From JAYPUG01 sp038117265 (GTDB lineage: Bacteria; Pseudomonadota; Alphaproteobacteria; UBA6615): a DNA stretch of 15,135 bases. Under the pieces are notes generated by a model. That model did no database searches, was not told where the DNA came from, and saw only the letters and a list, made by a program, of their open reading frames with translations. Position 1 is the stretch's first letter. Every line of letters starts with the position of its first letter. The translations under genes and the position numbers were made by a program. The DNA is taken from NCBI GenBank assembly GCA_038117265.1, contig JAYOFO010000056.1, forward strand, positions 1 to 15,135, read 5' to 3'. Positions 1 through 7,522 of the stretch are shown piece after piece.

Positions 1-185
1 GCGCGCAGCGAGGGCCCGTACATGGGCGGCCCGCCCGCGCCCGCCGGCGCCGGCATCCCGGACCCCGCAGACGGTACCGCGGCCGGCGATTGCAGCGGGG
101 CACCGTCGGACAGGGCGAGCGCCGCGGCAAACGCCGCGGCGGGCACACCGCCGATGACCGAGGCAAACATCGCTAGACCACGCAC
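1..185 (-). CDS. N-terminus of a probable secreted protein of unknown function (partial)
   Basis: Only the first 61 codons are present; the gene continues past the left edge. I chose the GTG at 183-185 because a strong GGAGG ribosome binding site lies 7 bases upstream; an ATG five codons later (168-170) is the alternative. The product starts MRGLAMFASVIGG, followed by an alanine-rich hydrophobic stretch and an ALA|LS site that fits a Sec-type signal peptide cleaved near residue 25. The next visible part is rich in Pro, Gly and Ala, as in a periplasmic linker. No domain can be recognised in what remains, so the function is unknown. It is on the same strand as the lactonase gene that ends 99 bases upstream of it and could be co-transcribed. 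The reading frame and start look sound; export is an inference from the N-terminus. Confidence 0.6.
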   Translation of the reverse strand, partial: MRGLAMFASVIGGVPAAAFAAALALSDGAPLQSPAAVPSAGSGMPAPAGAGGPPMYGPSLR

Positions 186-284
186 CGTCTCTCCTCCCTG
201 ACAGGGCAGGATCGAGACTGGCGGCGCGATGCGGCAGCGCCGGGGCCGAATAGAGGCGATTTTCAGACCGGATGGCCGGCGCGG

Positions 285-1205
285 TCAGCCGGGGAATGCC
301 GCCTCGGGCAGGCCGACGAAGCCGACATCCAGGGCGAAGATGGCGCCGGCCAGCGGCTCGGCGGCGCGCTGTTCAGGCGTCAGCATGATCTTCGCCGTGG
401 TGACATAGAGGGTCCGCAGGTCGGGCCCGCCGAACATCGGGCAGGTCACCCGCGAGGCCGGCAGCGCGATCATCCGGTCGACCGTGCCGTCGGGCGCGAG
501 CCGCGTCACCCGGCCGCCGCGGAACTCTGCCACCCAGACGCCGCCCTCGGCATCGACGATCGCGCCGTCGGGCGTGCCGCGCCCGTCTTCCTCGGGGAAG
601 GTTGCGAACACCCGCGCGTTCGATATGCCGCCGGTCTCGGGGTCGTAGTCCCAGGCGCGCATGATCCGGGTCGGCGAGTTGGCGGCATACATGGTGCGCC
701 CGTCGGGCGACCAGCACAGCCCATTGGAGACGAGGATGCCCGGGATCATCGGGTGGACCGAGCGGTCGGGGTCGAGGCGCCAGAAGGTGCCCACGGGTTC
801 GCGCTCGAAATAGGTCGCGGGCGGGCCCTCGGGATCGTGCATCGAGCCGGCCCAGTAGCGGCCCTGCCGGTCGACGCGGCCGTCGTTGAGCCGGTTCGCG
901 GGCCGGTCGGGCTCGGGGTCGACGATCCAGTCGAGGCCGACCGGGGTGCCCGGCGCGCCGATGTCGAGGAAGGCGAAGCCGCCGCGCAGTCCGCCCACCA
1001 GCCCTCCGCCCTTCCGCAGCACGATCGAGCCGATCTCCTGCTCCACCGGCCAGGCATCGTCGGCACGGCGCGCGGGATCGTAGCGGTGCAGGGCCGGTGC
1101 CTTGATGTCGAGCCACCAGAGCGCGCCGTCGTCGGGCGACCAGACCGGGCTCTCGCCCAGGATCGCCCCGGTCTCGATCACCTCGAGGATGTTCGCCTCT
1201 TCCAT
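285..1205 (-). CDS. SMP-30/gluconolactonase/LRE family protein (sugar lactonase-like)
   Basis: The 306-residue product has the six-bladed propeller family signatures: GESPVW near residue 17 with metal-ligand Glu18, NRLNDGRVD with Asn107, SNGLCWSPDG with Asn161, and TPDGAIVDAEG with Asp213. Together these match the Glu/Asn/Asn/Asp calcium or zinc site of SMP-30. The CPMFGG-DLRTLYVTTA segment near the C-terminus is also typical. Members hydrolyse sugar lactones such as gluconolactone or arabinonolactone in the cytoplasm; the exact substrate cannot be read from sequence. The frame is open further upstream to 1361, but the ATG at 1203-1205 has a GGGAGA ribosome binding site and starts at the usual family N-terminus; the upstream extension would run into the divergent NIPSNAP gene. 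No other sugar-catabolic gene is adjacent, so the pathway is not defined. Confidence 0.9.
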   Translation of the reverse strand: MEEANILEVIETGAILGESPVWSPDDGALWWLDIKAPALHRYDPARRADDAWPVEQEIGSIVLRKGGGLVGGLRGGFAFLDIGAPGTPVGLDWIVDPEPDRPANRLNDGRVDRQGRYWAGSMHDPEGPPATYFEREPVGTFWRLDPDRSVHPMIPGILVSNGLCWSPDGRTMYAANSPTRIMRAWDYDPETGGISNARVFATFPEEDGRGTPDGAIVDAEGGVWVAEFRGGRVTRLAPDGTVDRMIALPASRVTCPMFGGPDLRTLYVTTAKIMLTPEQRAAEPLAGAIFALDVGFVGLPEAAFPG

Positions 1206-1252
1206 GCGCGTTTTCTCCCTGGTCCGCCGTCTTTCAACCGCAACGCTGCCGT

Positions 1253-1309
1253 GCCACGATACGGGCTCGCCACGATACACTGGCAAACCCGGGCGGCCAT
1301 CCCGCCCGG
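1253..1309. promoter_or_regulatory. Direct repeat and palindrome in a divergent intergenic region
   Basis: Between the divergent lactonase and NIPSNAP genes there are two copies of GCCACGATAC (1253-1262 and 1269-1278), 16 bases apart start to start. They are followed by a perfect inverted repeat CCGGGCGG-ccatc-CCGCCCGG (1289-1309). Their position in a 136-bp gap that must hold both promoters suggests operator sites, but no regulator gene is next to them and no clear -10/-35 pair is visible. The repeats are seen directly; the regulatory role is inferred. Confidence 0.35.
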
Positions 1310-1341
1310 CACGAACAACGATATCGGGGGAGATCGGCGCC

Positions 1342-1995
1342 ATGATCGTCGACGCGCGCACCTACACCGTCAATCCGGGCAAGCTGCCCGCCTATCTGAA
1401 GCACGTGGAAGACAACGCCGTGCCGCTGCAGGCGAAGTACGGCTTCCGGCAGCGCGGCTACTACACGGTCGAGACCGGCGGGCTCAACAAGGTGGTCCAT
1501 TTCTGGGAGTGGGAGAACGCCCAGGAGCGTCAGGACCAGCGCAACGCGCTCAACGCCGACCCGGCCTGGACCGATTACCGCAAGGGCAGCGCCGAGATGA
1601 TCGCCGCCCAGGAGAACAGCCTGTGGGCGGCGACCGACGTGGTCGCGCCCTTCGCCTTCATGGGCAACGGCAGCCCCAACGCCTTCGTCGACGAGCGCAC
1701 CTACACCATCACCTATGCCCAGGTGCCCAACTATGTGGCGATCACCAAGGCGCTGGCCAAGCCGATCATCGAGGACGCGGGCTGGCAGCTCATCGGCTAT
1801 TTCTTCTCGATCACCGGCACCATCAACCAGGTCAAGCATCTGTGGTACTGGGACGACCAGGCGCAGCGCGAGGCGGGCCAAGCGAAGGCCGTGACCGACC
1901 CGCGCTGGGCGATCTACCAGGCCGGCAACGGCCACCGGGTGGTGAAGCAGGAGAACCGCTACCTGGTGCCGGTGTCGTTCTCGACCGTGAAGTAG
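1342..1995 (+). CDS. NIPSNAP family protein, two tandem domains
   Basis: This 217-residue protein is an internal duplication. Residues 4-19 (DARTYTVNPGKLPAYL) and residues 117-131 (DERTYTITYAQVPNY) begin two copies of a ferredoxin-like NIPSNAP fold. Each copy ends with a hydrophobic/aromatic strand, HFWEWENAQER near 53-63 and HLWYWDDQAQRE near 166-177, followed by a DPxW element. NIPSNAP-domain proteins are small dimeric alpha/beta-barrel proteins related to antibiotic-biosynthesis monooxygenases; bacterial members often sit beside catabolic operons and have no settled activity. The ATG at 1342 is preceded by GGGGGAGA at a good distance; the frame is open upstream to 1102, but that part is the reverse of the lactonase gene. 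The Nudix gene begins 37 bases downstream on the same strand, so co-transcription is likely. Confidence 0.88.
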   Translation: MIVDARTYTVNPGKLPAYLKHVEDNAVPLQAKYGFRQRGYYTVETGGLNKVVHFWEWENAQERQDQRNALNADPAWTDYRKGSAEMIAAQENSLWAATDVVAPFAFMGNGSPNAFVDERTYTITYAQVPNYVAITKALAKPIIEDAGWQLIGYFFSITGTINQVKHLWYWDDQAQREAGQAKAVTDPRWAIYQAGNGHRVVKQENRYLVPVSFSTVK

Positions 1996-2032
1996 CCGGC
2001 GGCGCCGGGACAGGAAGGACAGGCAGCCAGGC

Positions 2033-2695
2033 ATGGCCGAGGCCCTACGAAAAGGACGCTCGCTGCGCCCCGTCGATGCGACGACGGTGGTGCTGTGGCG
2101 CAAGCGGCGCGGCGGCACCGTGGAGGTGCTCATGGGCCGGCGCCACCGCAACCATGTCTTCATGCCGCATGCCTGGGTGTTCCCCGGCGGGCGGGTCGAC
2201 GCCGTCGACCGCATGATGGCGCCGGTCGCCGACCTGCGCGACGACGTGCGCGCGCGCCTCGAACGCGCCGCCAACCCGACCCGGGCCCGCGCCATCGCGG
2301 CGGCGGGCGTGCGCGAGGTGTTCGAGGAGACCGGCCTGCTGCTCGGCGAAGCGACACCCGACGACGACCCCGCCCCGCTGCGCCCGCGCCTCGACACGCT
2401 GGACTATTACTTCCGGGCGATCACCCCGCCGGGCCGGGCGCGCCGGTTCGACGCGCGGTTCCTGATCGCCAACGCCGAGGATGCGGGCGGCGCAATCACC
2501 GGCGGCGACGGCGAGCTGCTCGACGTGGACTTCCGCTCGATCGAGGAGTCCCGCAACCTCGACATCGCCGGGATCACCCGGATCGCGCTGGCCGAGGCCG
2601 AGCGGTTCATCATGGACCCGCCGGCGCCCGACCCCCAGCGGCCGGTGCCCCTGTCGCGGTTCCTGAGGGGTCGCTACTACGTGACGCCGGAGTAG
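2033..2695 (+). CDS. Nudix hydrolase, NUDT19-like (probable CoA/acyl-CoA diphosphatase type)
   Basis: The 220-residue protein shows FPGGRVD at residues 50-56, then about 35 residues of insertion, then the helix of the Nudix box, REVFEETGLLL (94-104). The core glutamates that bind Mg2+ in the REVxEExG element are present. The long insertion between the GG and the REV helix, and the VD after FPGG, are features of the NUDT19/RP2p branch rather than of MutT or ADP-ribose types. That branch hydrolyses the diphosphate of CoA and acyl-CoA, giving 3',5'-ADP and 4'-phosphopantetheine derivatives. The acyl-CoA gene a few kilobases away fits but does not prove this substrate. The start is the ATG at 2033, with AGGAAGGA about 12 bases upstream. 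It lies between NIPSNAP and CocE genes on the same strand. Confidence 0.85.
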   Translation: MAEALRKGRSLRPVDATTVVLWRKRRGGTVEVLMGRRHRNHVFMPHAWVFPGGRVDAVDRMMAPVADLRDDVRARLERAANPTRARAIAAAGVREVFEETGLLLGEATPDDDPAPLRPRLDTLDYYFRAITPPGRARRFDARFLIANAEDAGGAITGGDGELLDVDFRSIEESRNLDIAGITRIALAEAERFIMDPPAPDPQRPVPLSRFLRGRYYVTPE

Positions 2696-2722
2696 GCTCA
2701 AGCCTCCCCGCACCTTTCGCTT

Positions 2723-2779
2723 GCCGGTCGGACCCCTTCGGCGACACGATGATTTCGTGGAACACGCCGGCCGACCGGC
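2723..2779 (+). promoter_or_regulatory. Nested inverted repeat in the leader of the CocE-type hydrolase gene
   Basis: Three near-concentric inverted repeats lie just before the ribosome binding site at 2787: an outer 9-bp pair GCCGGTCGG/CCGACCGGC (2723-2731 and 2771-2779), a middle 5-bp pair CGGCG/CGCCG (2739-2743 and 2765-2769), and an inner 5-bp pair CACGA/TCGTG with loop TGATT (2745-2759). As RNA this would form one interrupted stem of about 19 base pairs. No T run follows, so it is not a standard intrinsic terminator. It could be an operator, an RNA-stability element or a leader controlling translation. Confidence 0.45.
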
Positions 2780-2799
2780 GGCGAACGGAGGAGCACACC

Positions 2800-4584
2800 A
2801 TGGCGAAGCGGAAGAGCAAGCAGGCCTATCTCGACGAACAGGCGTGGAGCGATGTGCGCGACGGCATGCACATCGACTGGGACGTGCCGATCCAGATGGA
2901 CGACGGGCTGATGCTGCGCTGCGACGTCTTCCGCCCCGTCAAGGCCGGCAAGTACCCGGTCATCATGACCTACGGCCCCTACGGCAAGTGGCTGCACTTC
3001 GACGATCTGTATCACGACCAGTGGCAGCGCATGTGCGACCTGCACCCCGACGTGCCCGCCGGCTCGACCAACAAGTACCAGAACTGGGAGGTCGTCGACC
3101 CCGAAAAGTGGGTGCCCGACGGCTATGTCTGCGTGCGCGTCGACAGCCGCGGCGGAGGCCGCTCGCCCGGCTTCATGGATCTGTGGTCGGCGCGCGAGGC
3201 GGAAGACTTCGCCCAGTGCATCGAGTGGGCCGGCGTCCAGGCCTGGTCGAACGGCAAGGTCGGCCTCAACGGCATCTCCTACTACGCGATGAACCAGTGG
3301 CAGGTCGCCGCGCGCCAGCCCAAGCACCTGGCGGCGATCTGTCCGTGGGAGGGCGCGGCCGACTTCTACCGCGACCTCACCCACCATGGCGGCATCTTCT
3401 GTAACGGCATGCCGCGCGACTGGCCGCCCTCGCAGGTCTGGTCGGTGCAGTACGGCAAGGGAAAGAACGGCAAGTGGAGCCGCTACGCCGGCGACTGGGT
3501 GTCGGGGCCCGAGACCCTGACCGCGGAGGAGCTCGGCTCGAACCGGCCGGCCTATTACGCCCTCAACCGCGACAGCAAGCTCGACACCGACGAATACTGG
3601 ACTACGCGCATGCCCGACTGGTCGAAGGTGAAGGTGCCGATGCTGTCCTCGGCCAACTGGGGCGGCCAGGGCCTGCACCCGCGCGGCAATTTCGAGGGCT
3701 TCGTGCGCGCCGCCTCTAAGGACAAGTATCTCGAGGTGCACGGCATCGAGCACTGGACCGAGTTCTACACCGACTACGGCGTGGCGCTGCAGAAGCGCTT
3801 CTTCGACCATTACCTGAAGGGCGCGAAGAACGGCTGGGACAAGCAGCCCAAGGTGGTGCTGCAGGTGCGCCATCCCGGCGAGAAGTTCGTCGAGCGCCAC
3901 GAGAACGAGTGGCCGCTGAAACGCACGAAATGGACGAAGCTCTATCTCGACCCCGCCGATGGCGGCCTGTCGGGCGCGCCGCAGAAGCAGGCTGGCAAGG
4001 CCACCTATGGCGGCTTCTCCGACGGCGTGACCTTCACCACCCCGCCGCTGGAGGCGGAGACCGAGATCACCGGCCCGATCGCCGCCAAGCTGTGGGTGTC
4101 TTCGGCGACGCGCGATGCCGACCTGTTCCTGGTGGTGCGCGCCTTCGCGCCCGACATGAAGGAGATCACCTTCCAGGGCGCGCTCGACCCGCACACGCCG
4201 ATCGCCCAGGGCTGGCTGCGGGTCTCGCACCGCAAGCTCGACAAGAAACTGAGCGAGCCCTATCGGCCCTACCACACCCATGACGAGGTGCAGCCGATGA
4301 CGCCGGGCGAGGTCTACGAGGTCGACGTCGAGGTCTGGCCGACCTGCATCGTTCTGCCGGCGGGATACCGCCTCGCGCTGAGCGTGCGCGGCACCGACTA
4401 CGTCTATCCCGGCGATTCCAGCGCCAATCTCGGCGAATACGCCGGCTGGAATGGCTGCGGGCCGTTCGTCCACAACGACCCGGTCGACCGGCCGGCCGAG
4501 GTGTTCGGCGGCGACGTGACCCTGCACACCGGCCCGAAGATGCCGGCGCACATCCTGCTGCCGGTTATCCCGGCGAAGAAATAG
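2800..4584 (+). CDS. CocE/NonD family hydrolase (X-Pro dipeptidyl-peptidase S15 fold)
   Basis: The 594-residue protein has the CocE layout: an alpha/beta-hydrolase domain (about 25-340) and a C-terminal jelly-roll domain (about 360-590). The substrate and oxyanion segment TYGPYGK (57-63, with a Tyr in the CocE Tyr44 position) is present, as is DSRGGGRSPG (115-124). The nucleophile elbow is GLNGISYYA with Ser160. The likely catalytic His is His318 in HGIEHW. The segment that usually carries the catalytic Asp reads SSANWGGQGLHPRGN (283-297), with no Asp where one is expected. Family members cleave acyl esters or amides, for example the cocaine and glutaryl-cephalosporin esterases; the substrate here is unknown. 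No signal peptide is seen, so it is probably cytoplasmic. The ATG at 2800 has a GGAGGAG ribosome binding site; the frame is open far upstream, but only over the Nudix gene. Confidence 0.9.
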   Translation: MAKRKSKQAYLDEQAWSDVRDGMHIDWDVPIQMDDGLMLRCDVFRPVKAGKYPVIMTYGPYGKWLHFDDLYHDQWQRMCDLHPDVPAGSTNKYQNWEVVDPEKWVPDGYVCVRVDSRGGGRSPGFMDLWSAREAEDFAQCIEWAGVQAWSNGKVGLNGISYYAMNQWQVAARQPKHLAAICPWEGAADFYRDLTHHGGIFCNGMPRDWPPSQVWSVQYGKGKNGKWSRYAGDWVSGPETLTAEELGSNRPAYYALNRDSKLDTDEYWTTRMPDWSKVKVPMLSSANWGGQGLHPRGNFEGFVRAASKDKYLEVHGIEHWTEFYTDYGVALQKRFFDHYLKGAKNGWDKQPKVVLQVRHPGEKFVERHENEWPLKRTKWTKLYLDPADGGLSGAPQKQAGKATYGGFSDGVTFTTPPLEAETEITGPIAAKLWVSSATRDADLFLVVRAFAPDMKEITFQGALDPHTPIAQGWLRVSHRKLDKKLSEPYRPYHTHDEVQPMTPGEVYEVDVEVWPTCIVLPAGYRLALSVRGTDYVYPGDSSANLGEYAGWNGCGPFVHNDPVDRPAEVFGGDVTLHTGPKMPAHILLPVIPAKK

Positions 4585-4624
4585 ACATCAAATGGGAGAG
4601 TAGACCCAAATGTCGGTCTATTTC
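4578..4624 (+). terminator. Possible terminator hairpin after the CocE-type gene
   Basis: A perfect 9-bp inverted repeat GAAATAGAC (4578-4586) / GTCTATTTC (4616-4624) begins in the last codons of the hydrolase gene and includes its stop codon. A smaller TGGG/CCCA pair lies inside. The 3' arm is T-rich but there is no long U tract. The position between two convergent genes supports a terminator role. Confidence 0.4.
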
Positions 4625-4650
4625 GTCATCAACCGTTGAATCAGGTCTTC

Positions 4651-4679
4651 GATACCCGGACGACTCCCGACCGGGTATC
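4651..4679. terminator. Possible terminator hairpin at the end of the 4678-5367 gene
   Basis: A perfect 9-bp inverted repeat GATACCCGG (4651-4659) / CCGGGTATC (4671-4679) with an 11-base loop overlaps the stop codon of the minus-strand gene that ends here. Lying between convergent genes, it could stop transcription from either side. No U tract follows on either strand, so efficiency is uncertain. Confidence 0.4.
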
Positions 4680-5367
4680 ATGTGAAAATAGAATCTCCGT
4701 GGCTTCCGACCGAGGCGATGAAACCCGTCCGTTCGACAAGCTTTCTGCCTGTCGAAATTACTTCAACGGTATCCACCGTCCGTATCGCGGAAACATCGTC
4801 GGACGAACCAAAGAAATCGTTCTTCGTTTCGAGTTTGTATTCCGCGGTCGGAGCGTCGATTTTTTCGACCGCTATGCACTGATCCTCAGGGTAGTAGCTG
4901 TACCACCTAAGTTCACGGTGGGCCTCGAACCTCTCGCATGCGGGATGGCCGGTAGATTGAAGGCTGAACCGATACAATCCTGGTTCGGTCACCATCGCAG
5001 GAAAGCATATCTTCGGCAGACGCTCCCCGTTGTACCCAACCTCAACGAATGAAAATCCCATGCTGAGCAGACTCTCAACCGGCGCCACAAAGCCGGATTG
5101 CTGCAGCTCATAACGTTCGTAGAATTTCGCTCGCGCCTTCTCAGGATCGCCAAAAACACTCGGTCCCGAAGAGTCATAGGTGCCGTGAACGTATATGCCT
5201 TGCGACGGTTCGATCCGTCCGTCCGAATACGGTACAGCCGTCACCTCACACGCAGTGTGCACTCTGTCCAGAACGGCCCGATCGGCCCTGTCGACGTATA
5301 CAGAGCCGTGAAATCCGCTTCCGACCAACAGCGCCAAAAGCGGCAGCGAAATGCGCTTGATTTTCAT
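4678..5367 (-). CDS. AT-rich exported or membrane-anchored protein of unknown function
   Basis: This 229-residue protein is not recognised. It starts with a basic tip (MKIKR) and a hydrophobic run to about residue 18, consistent with a signal peptide or N-terminal anchor; no lipobox Cys is present near it. Four cysteines (40, 121, 144, 164) could make two disulfides in an exported protein. The rest is a mix of beta-prone aromatic segments such as GFSFVEVGYNG and RWYSYYPEDQ. Its base composition is clearly lower in GC than that of all its neighbours, with many A/T-ending codons, which suggests recent acquisition. Its ATG overlaps the TGA of the upstream metallo-hydrolase as ATGA (5364-5367), so translation is probably coupled to that gene, with GGGGGA just before the start. 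The overlap argues that this is a real gene despite being an orphan. Confidence 0.7.
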   Translation of the reverse strand: MKIKRISLPLLALLVGSGFHGSVYVDRADRAVLDRVHTACEVTAVPYSDGRIEPSQGIYVHGTYDSSGPSVFGDPEKARAKFYERYELQQSGFVAPVESLLSMGFSFVEVGYNGERLPKICFPAMVTEPGLYRFSLQSTGHPACERFEAHRELRWYSYYPEDQCIAVEKIDAPTAEYKLETKNDFFGSSDDVSAIRTVDTVEVISTGRKLVERTGFIASVGSHGDSIFT

Positions 5368-6266
5368 CGATCCCCCAACCGGTAGACCGCGTCCTCGCCC
5401 GTCTCCCCGTCGGCGGCGACGCGGCCCGTCTCGACCATGTGCACCAGGTGCGCCAGCACCGAGCGCGCGGCGGCGGGATACAGTTTCGGGTCCACGTCGG
5501 CATACATGCGCGGCACCATCGCGGCGATGGTGGCGGGGCCGGCGGCGAGTTCCGCGATGATCTGGTCCTCGCGCTCGTGGCGGTGGGCGATGAGCGCCTT
5601 CACATAGGGCTTTGGCGCGTCGATGGGCGCACCATGGGTCGGGAAGTAGCGGCCCGCCGGATGGCGGCCCACCTTCTCCAGCGAAGCCATGTAGGCGGCC
5701 ATGTCGCCGTCGGGCGGCGAGACGATGGAGGTCGACCAGCCCATGACGTGGTCGCCGCAGAACAGGGCGTCCTCCTCGCGCAGCGCGAAACACAGATGGT
5801 TCGAGCAGTGGCCGGGCGTGTGTACCGCCTCGACCGACCAGCCTTTGCCCGCGATCACGTCGCCGTCGGCCACCCTGTGGTCGGGCATGAAATCGAAGTC
5901 GGCGCCGCCCTCGCTCGCCCCGTCCTCGGGCCGGGTGCCGTGAGGGCCGTAGGCATAGGCCGGCGCGCCGGTCGCGATCTGCACAGCGCGCACGGCGGGC
6001 GAATGGTCGATATGGGTGTGGGTGACCAGGATGTGGGTCACCGTCTCGCCGCGGATCGCATTCAGCAGCGCATCGACATGCTCGGCCATGTCGGGGCCGG
6101 GATCGACGATGGCCACGTTGCCGCGCCCGATAATGTAGGTGCCCGTGCCGTGGAAGGTGAAGGCGCTGGGGTTGTTGGCGATCACCCGGCGGATCAGCGG
6201 GGCGAGCGCGTCTGCGCGGCCATACTCGAAGTCGAGCGCGCGGTTGTAGGGGATCTGCGTCGCCAC
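5364..6266 (-). CDS. Metallo-beta-lactamase-fold hydrolase with C-terminal winged-helix domain (LACTB2-like)
   Basis: The 300-residue product carries the full metal-binding set: HTHIDH (His83, His85, Asp87, His88), His153 in TPGHCSNH, Asp172 in FCGDHVMGW, and His211 in PTHG. After about residue 215 comes a helical segment with AHRHERED and a tail resembling the winged-helix domain of LACTB2-type proteins. Such proteins are hydrolases of diverse use (nuclease, thioesterase or lactonase-like), so the substrate is not assigned. The frame is open upstream to 6476 only because it overlaps the CoA transferase gene; the GTG at 6264-6266 lies 4 bases after that gene's stop and matches the family N-terminus. 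Tight spacing indicates one operon, which suggests a role on a CoA thioester or its product; that is inference. Confidence 0.87.
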   Translation of the reverse strand: MATQIPYNRALDFEYGRADALAPLIRRVIANNPSAFTFHGTGTYIIGRGNVAIVDPGPDMAEHVDALLNAIRGETVTHILVTHTHIDHSPAVRAVQIATGAPAYAYGPHGTRPEDGASEGGADFDFMPDHRVADGDVIAGKGWSVEAVHTPGHCSNHLCFALREEDALFCGDHVMGWSTSIVSPPDGDMAAYMASLEKVGRHPAGRYFPTHGAPIDAPKPYVKALIAHRHEREDQIIAELAAGPATIAAMVPRMYADVDPKLYPAAARSVLAHLVHMVETGRVAADGETGEDAVYRLGDR

Positions 6267-6270
6267 GGGG

Positions 6271-7467
6271 CTAGCCGTCCCGACGCCCGATGGCGCCGGC
6301 AGCCTGCAGCCGGGAAACCTCCTCGGCCGGGATGCCCCAGGCGCCCAGCGCGCTGTCCGTCTCCGCGCCGGGCTGGGACGGCGGCGAGTGGATGCGCCCC
6401 GGCGTGCGCGAGAAGCGCGGCGCCGGCCCCGGCTGGGTGACGCCGGCCACCGTCTCGAAGTTGCCGCGCGCCACATTGTGCGGGTGGGTGTGCGCCTCCT
6501 CCATCGACATCACCGGGGCGAAGCAGACGTCGGTGCCCTCCATGATCGCGACCCATTCGTCGCGGGTCTTTTGCTTGATCACCTCTGAGAAGCGCGCCTT
6601 GAGCTCGGGCCAGCGCGACCGGTCCATCTGGTCGGGCAGATCCGCGCCGGCCAGGCCGAGCTTTTCGAGTAGCAGGACGTAGAACTTCTTCTCGATAGAG
6701 CCGATGGAGACGAACTTGCCGTCGGCGCATTCGAAGGCGTCGTAGAAGGGCGCGCCGCCGTCGAGGATGTTCGAGGCGCGCTGGTCGGTGAAGTAGCCCG
6801 AGGCGTGCAGCCCGTAGACCGGGATCATCAGCGAGACCGCGCCGTCGACCATGCCGACATCGACCACCTGGCCCTGGCCGCTGCGCTGCGCCTCGTAGAC
6901 CGCGGCCATCACGCCGAAGGCGAGATACAGGGCACCGCCGCCATAGTCGCCGATCAGGTTGAGCGGCGGGGTCGGCTTGTCCGGCCCGCCGATGGCGTGC
7001 AGCGCGCCGGTCAGGGCGATGTAGTTGATGTCGTGGCCGGCCGCCTTGGCCAGCGTGCCGGTGCCGCCGAAGCCGGTCATCCGCGCATAGACCAGCCGCG
7101 GGTTGCGGGCCAAGCAGTCGTCGGGGCCCAGCCCCAGCTTTTCGGTCACGCCCGGGCGGAACGGCTCGACCAGCACGTCGGCCTGCTCGACCAGCCGCAG
7201 CACGATCTCGACCCCTTCCGGGTTCTTCAGGTCGACGGCGACCGAGGGGCGCGAACGGCTCGCCAGATCGTACTCGTAGCCGCGCGGCACGCCGAGACCC
7301 GGATCGGCCTGGCGGTCGATCTTGATGACGTCGGCCCCCAGGTCGGCGAGCAGCATGCAGGCGAACGGCCCCGGGCCGATGCCGGCGAGTTCCACCACCT
7401 TGAGGCCGGCCAGCGGGCCGGACCGGGCGCCGGTTGCGCTATCGCCTTGCGCGGACGTATCGGGCAT
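6271..7467 (-). CDS. Class III CoA transferase family; alpha-methylacyl-CoA racemase type
   Basis: The 398-residue protein has the CaiB/BaiF fold signatures: GPGPFACMLLADLGADVIKI (31-50), DLKNPEG (79-85), AGHDINYIALTG (143-154) and LIGDYGGGALYL (171-182). His145 with Asp146, and Asp174 in GDYGGG, correspond to the His/Asp catalytic pair of the Mycobacterium racemase MCR (His126/Asp156). This favours epimerisation of 2-methylacyl-CoA over CoA transfer, where an Asp nucleophile sits elsewhere. Length is a little above the racemase norm (about 360) because of an N-terminal extension of about 18 residues and a longer C-terminus. The ATG at 7465-7467 has a GGAGGAG site upstream. It heads an operon with the metallo-hydrolase and the AT-rich orphan, and diverges from the aldolase gene across 55 bases. 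Confidence 0.85.
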   Translation of the reverse strand: MPDTSAQGDSATGARSGPLAGLKVVELAGIGPGPFACMLLADLGADVIKIDRQADPGLGVPRGYEYDLASRSRPSVAVDLKNPEGVEIVLRLVEQADVLVEPFRPGVTEKLGLGPDDCLARNPRLVYARMTGFGGTGTLAKAAGHDINYIALTGALHAIGGPDKPTPPLNLIGDYGGGALYLAFGVMAAVYEAQRSGQGQVVDVGMVDGAVSLMIPVYGLHASGYFTDQRASNILDGGAPFYDAFECADGKFVSIGSIEKKFYVLLLEKLGLAGADLPDQMDRSRWPELKARFSEVIKQKTRDEWVAIMEGTDVCFAPVMSMEEAHTHPHNVARGNFETVAGVTQPGPAPRFSRTPGRIHSPPSQPGAETDSALGAWGIPAEEVSRLQAAGAIGRRDG

Positions 7468-7522
7468 GATTCCTCTCCTCCAGACCTAATCGACAGCGTG
7501 CGGCGTAGAACGGGAGAGCGCA

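Noticed and set aside
186..284. GCGCCGG/CCGGCGC inverted pair and CCGG-atgg-CCGG after the lactonase gene
   Set aside because: Short, very GC-rich and widely spaced; such pairs are common by chance here and there is no U tract.
753..2216. Long plus-strand open frame across the lactonase and NIPSNAP genes
   Set aside because: Low-complexity Arg/Gly/Ala-rich translation antisense to and out of frame with two genes that match families; a product of high GC.
2698..4551. 617-codon minus-strand open frame opposite the CocE-type gene
   Set aside because: It mirrors the hydrolase gene codon for codon and shows no domain; typical antisense frame in GC-rich DNA.
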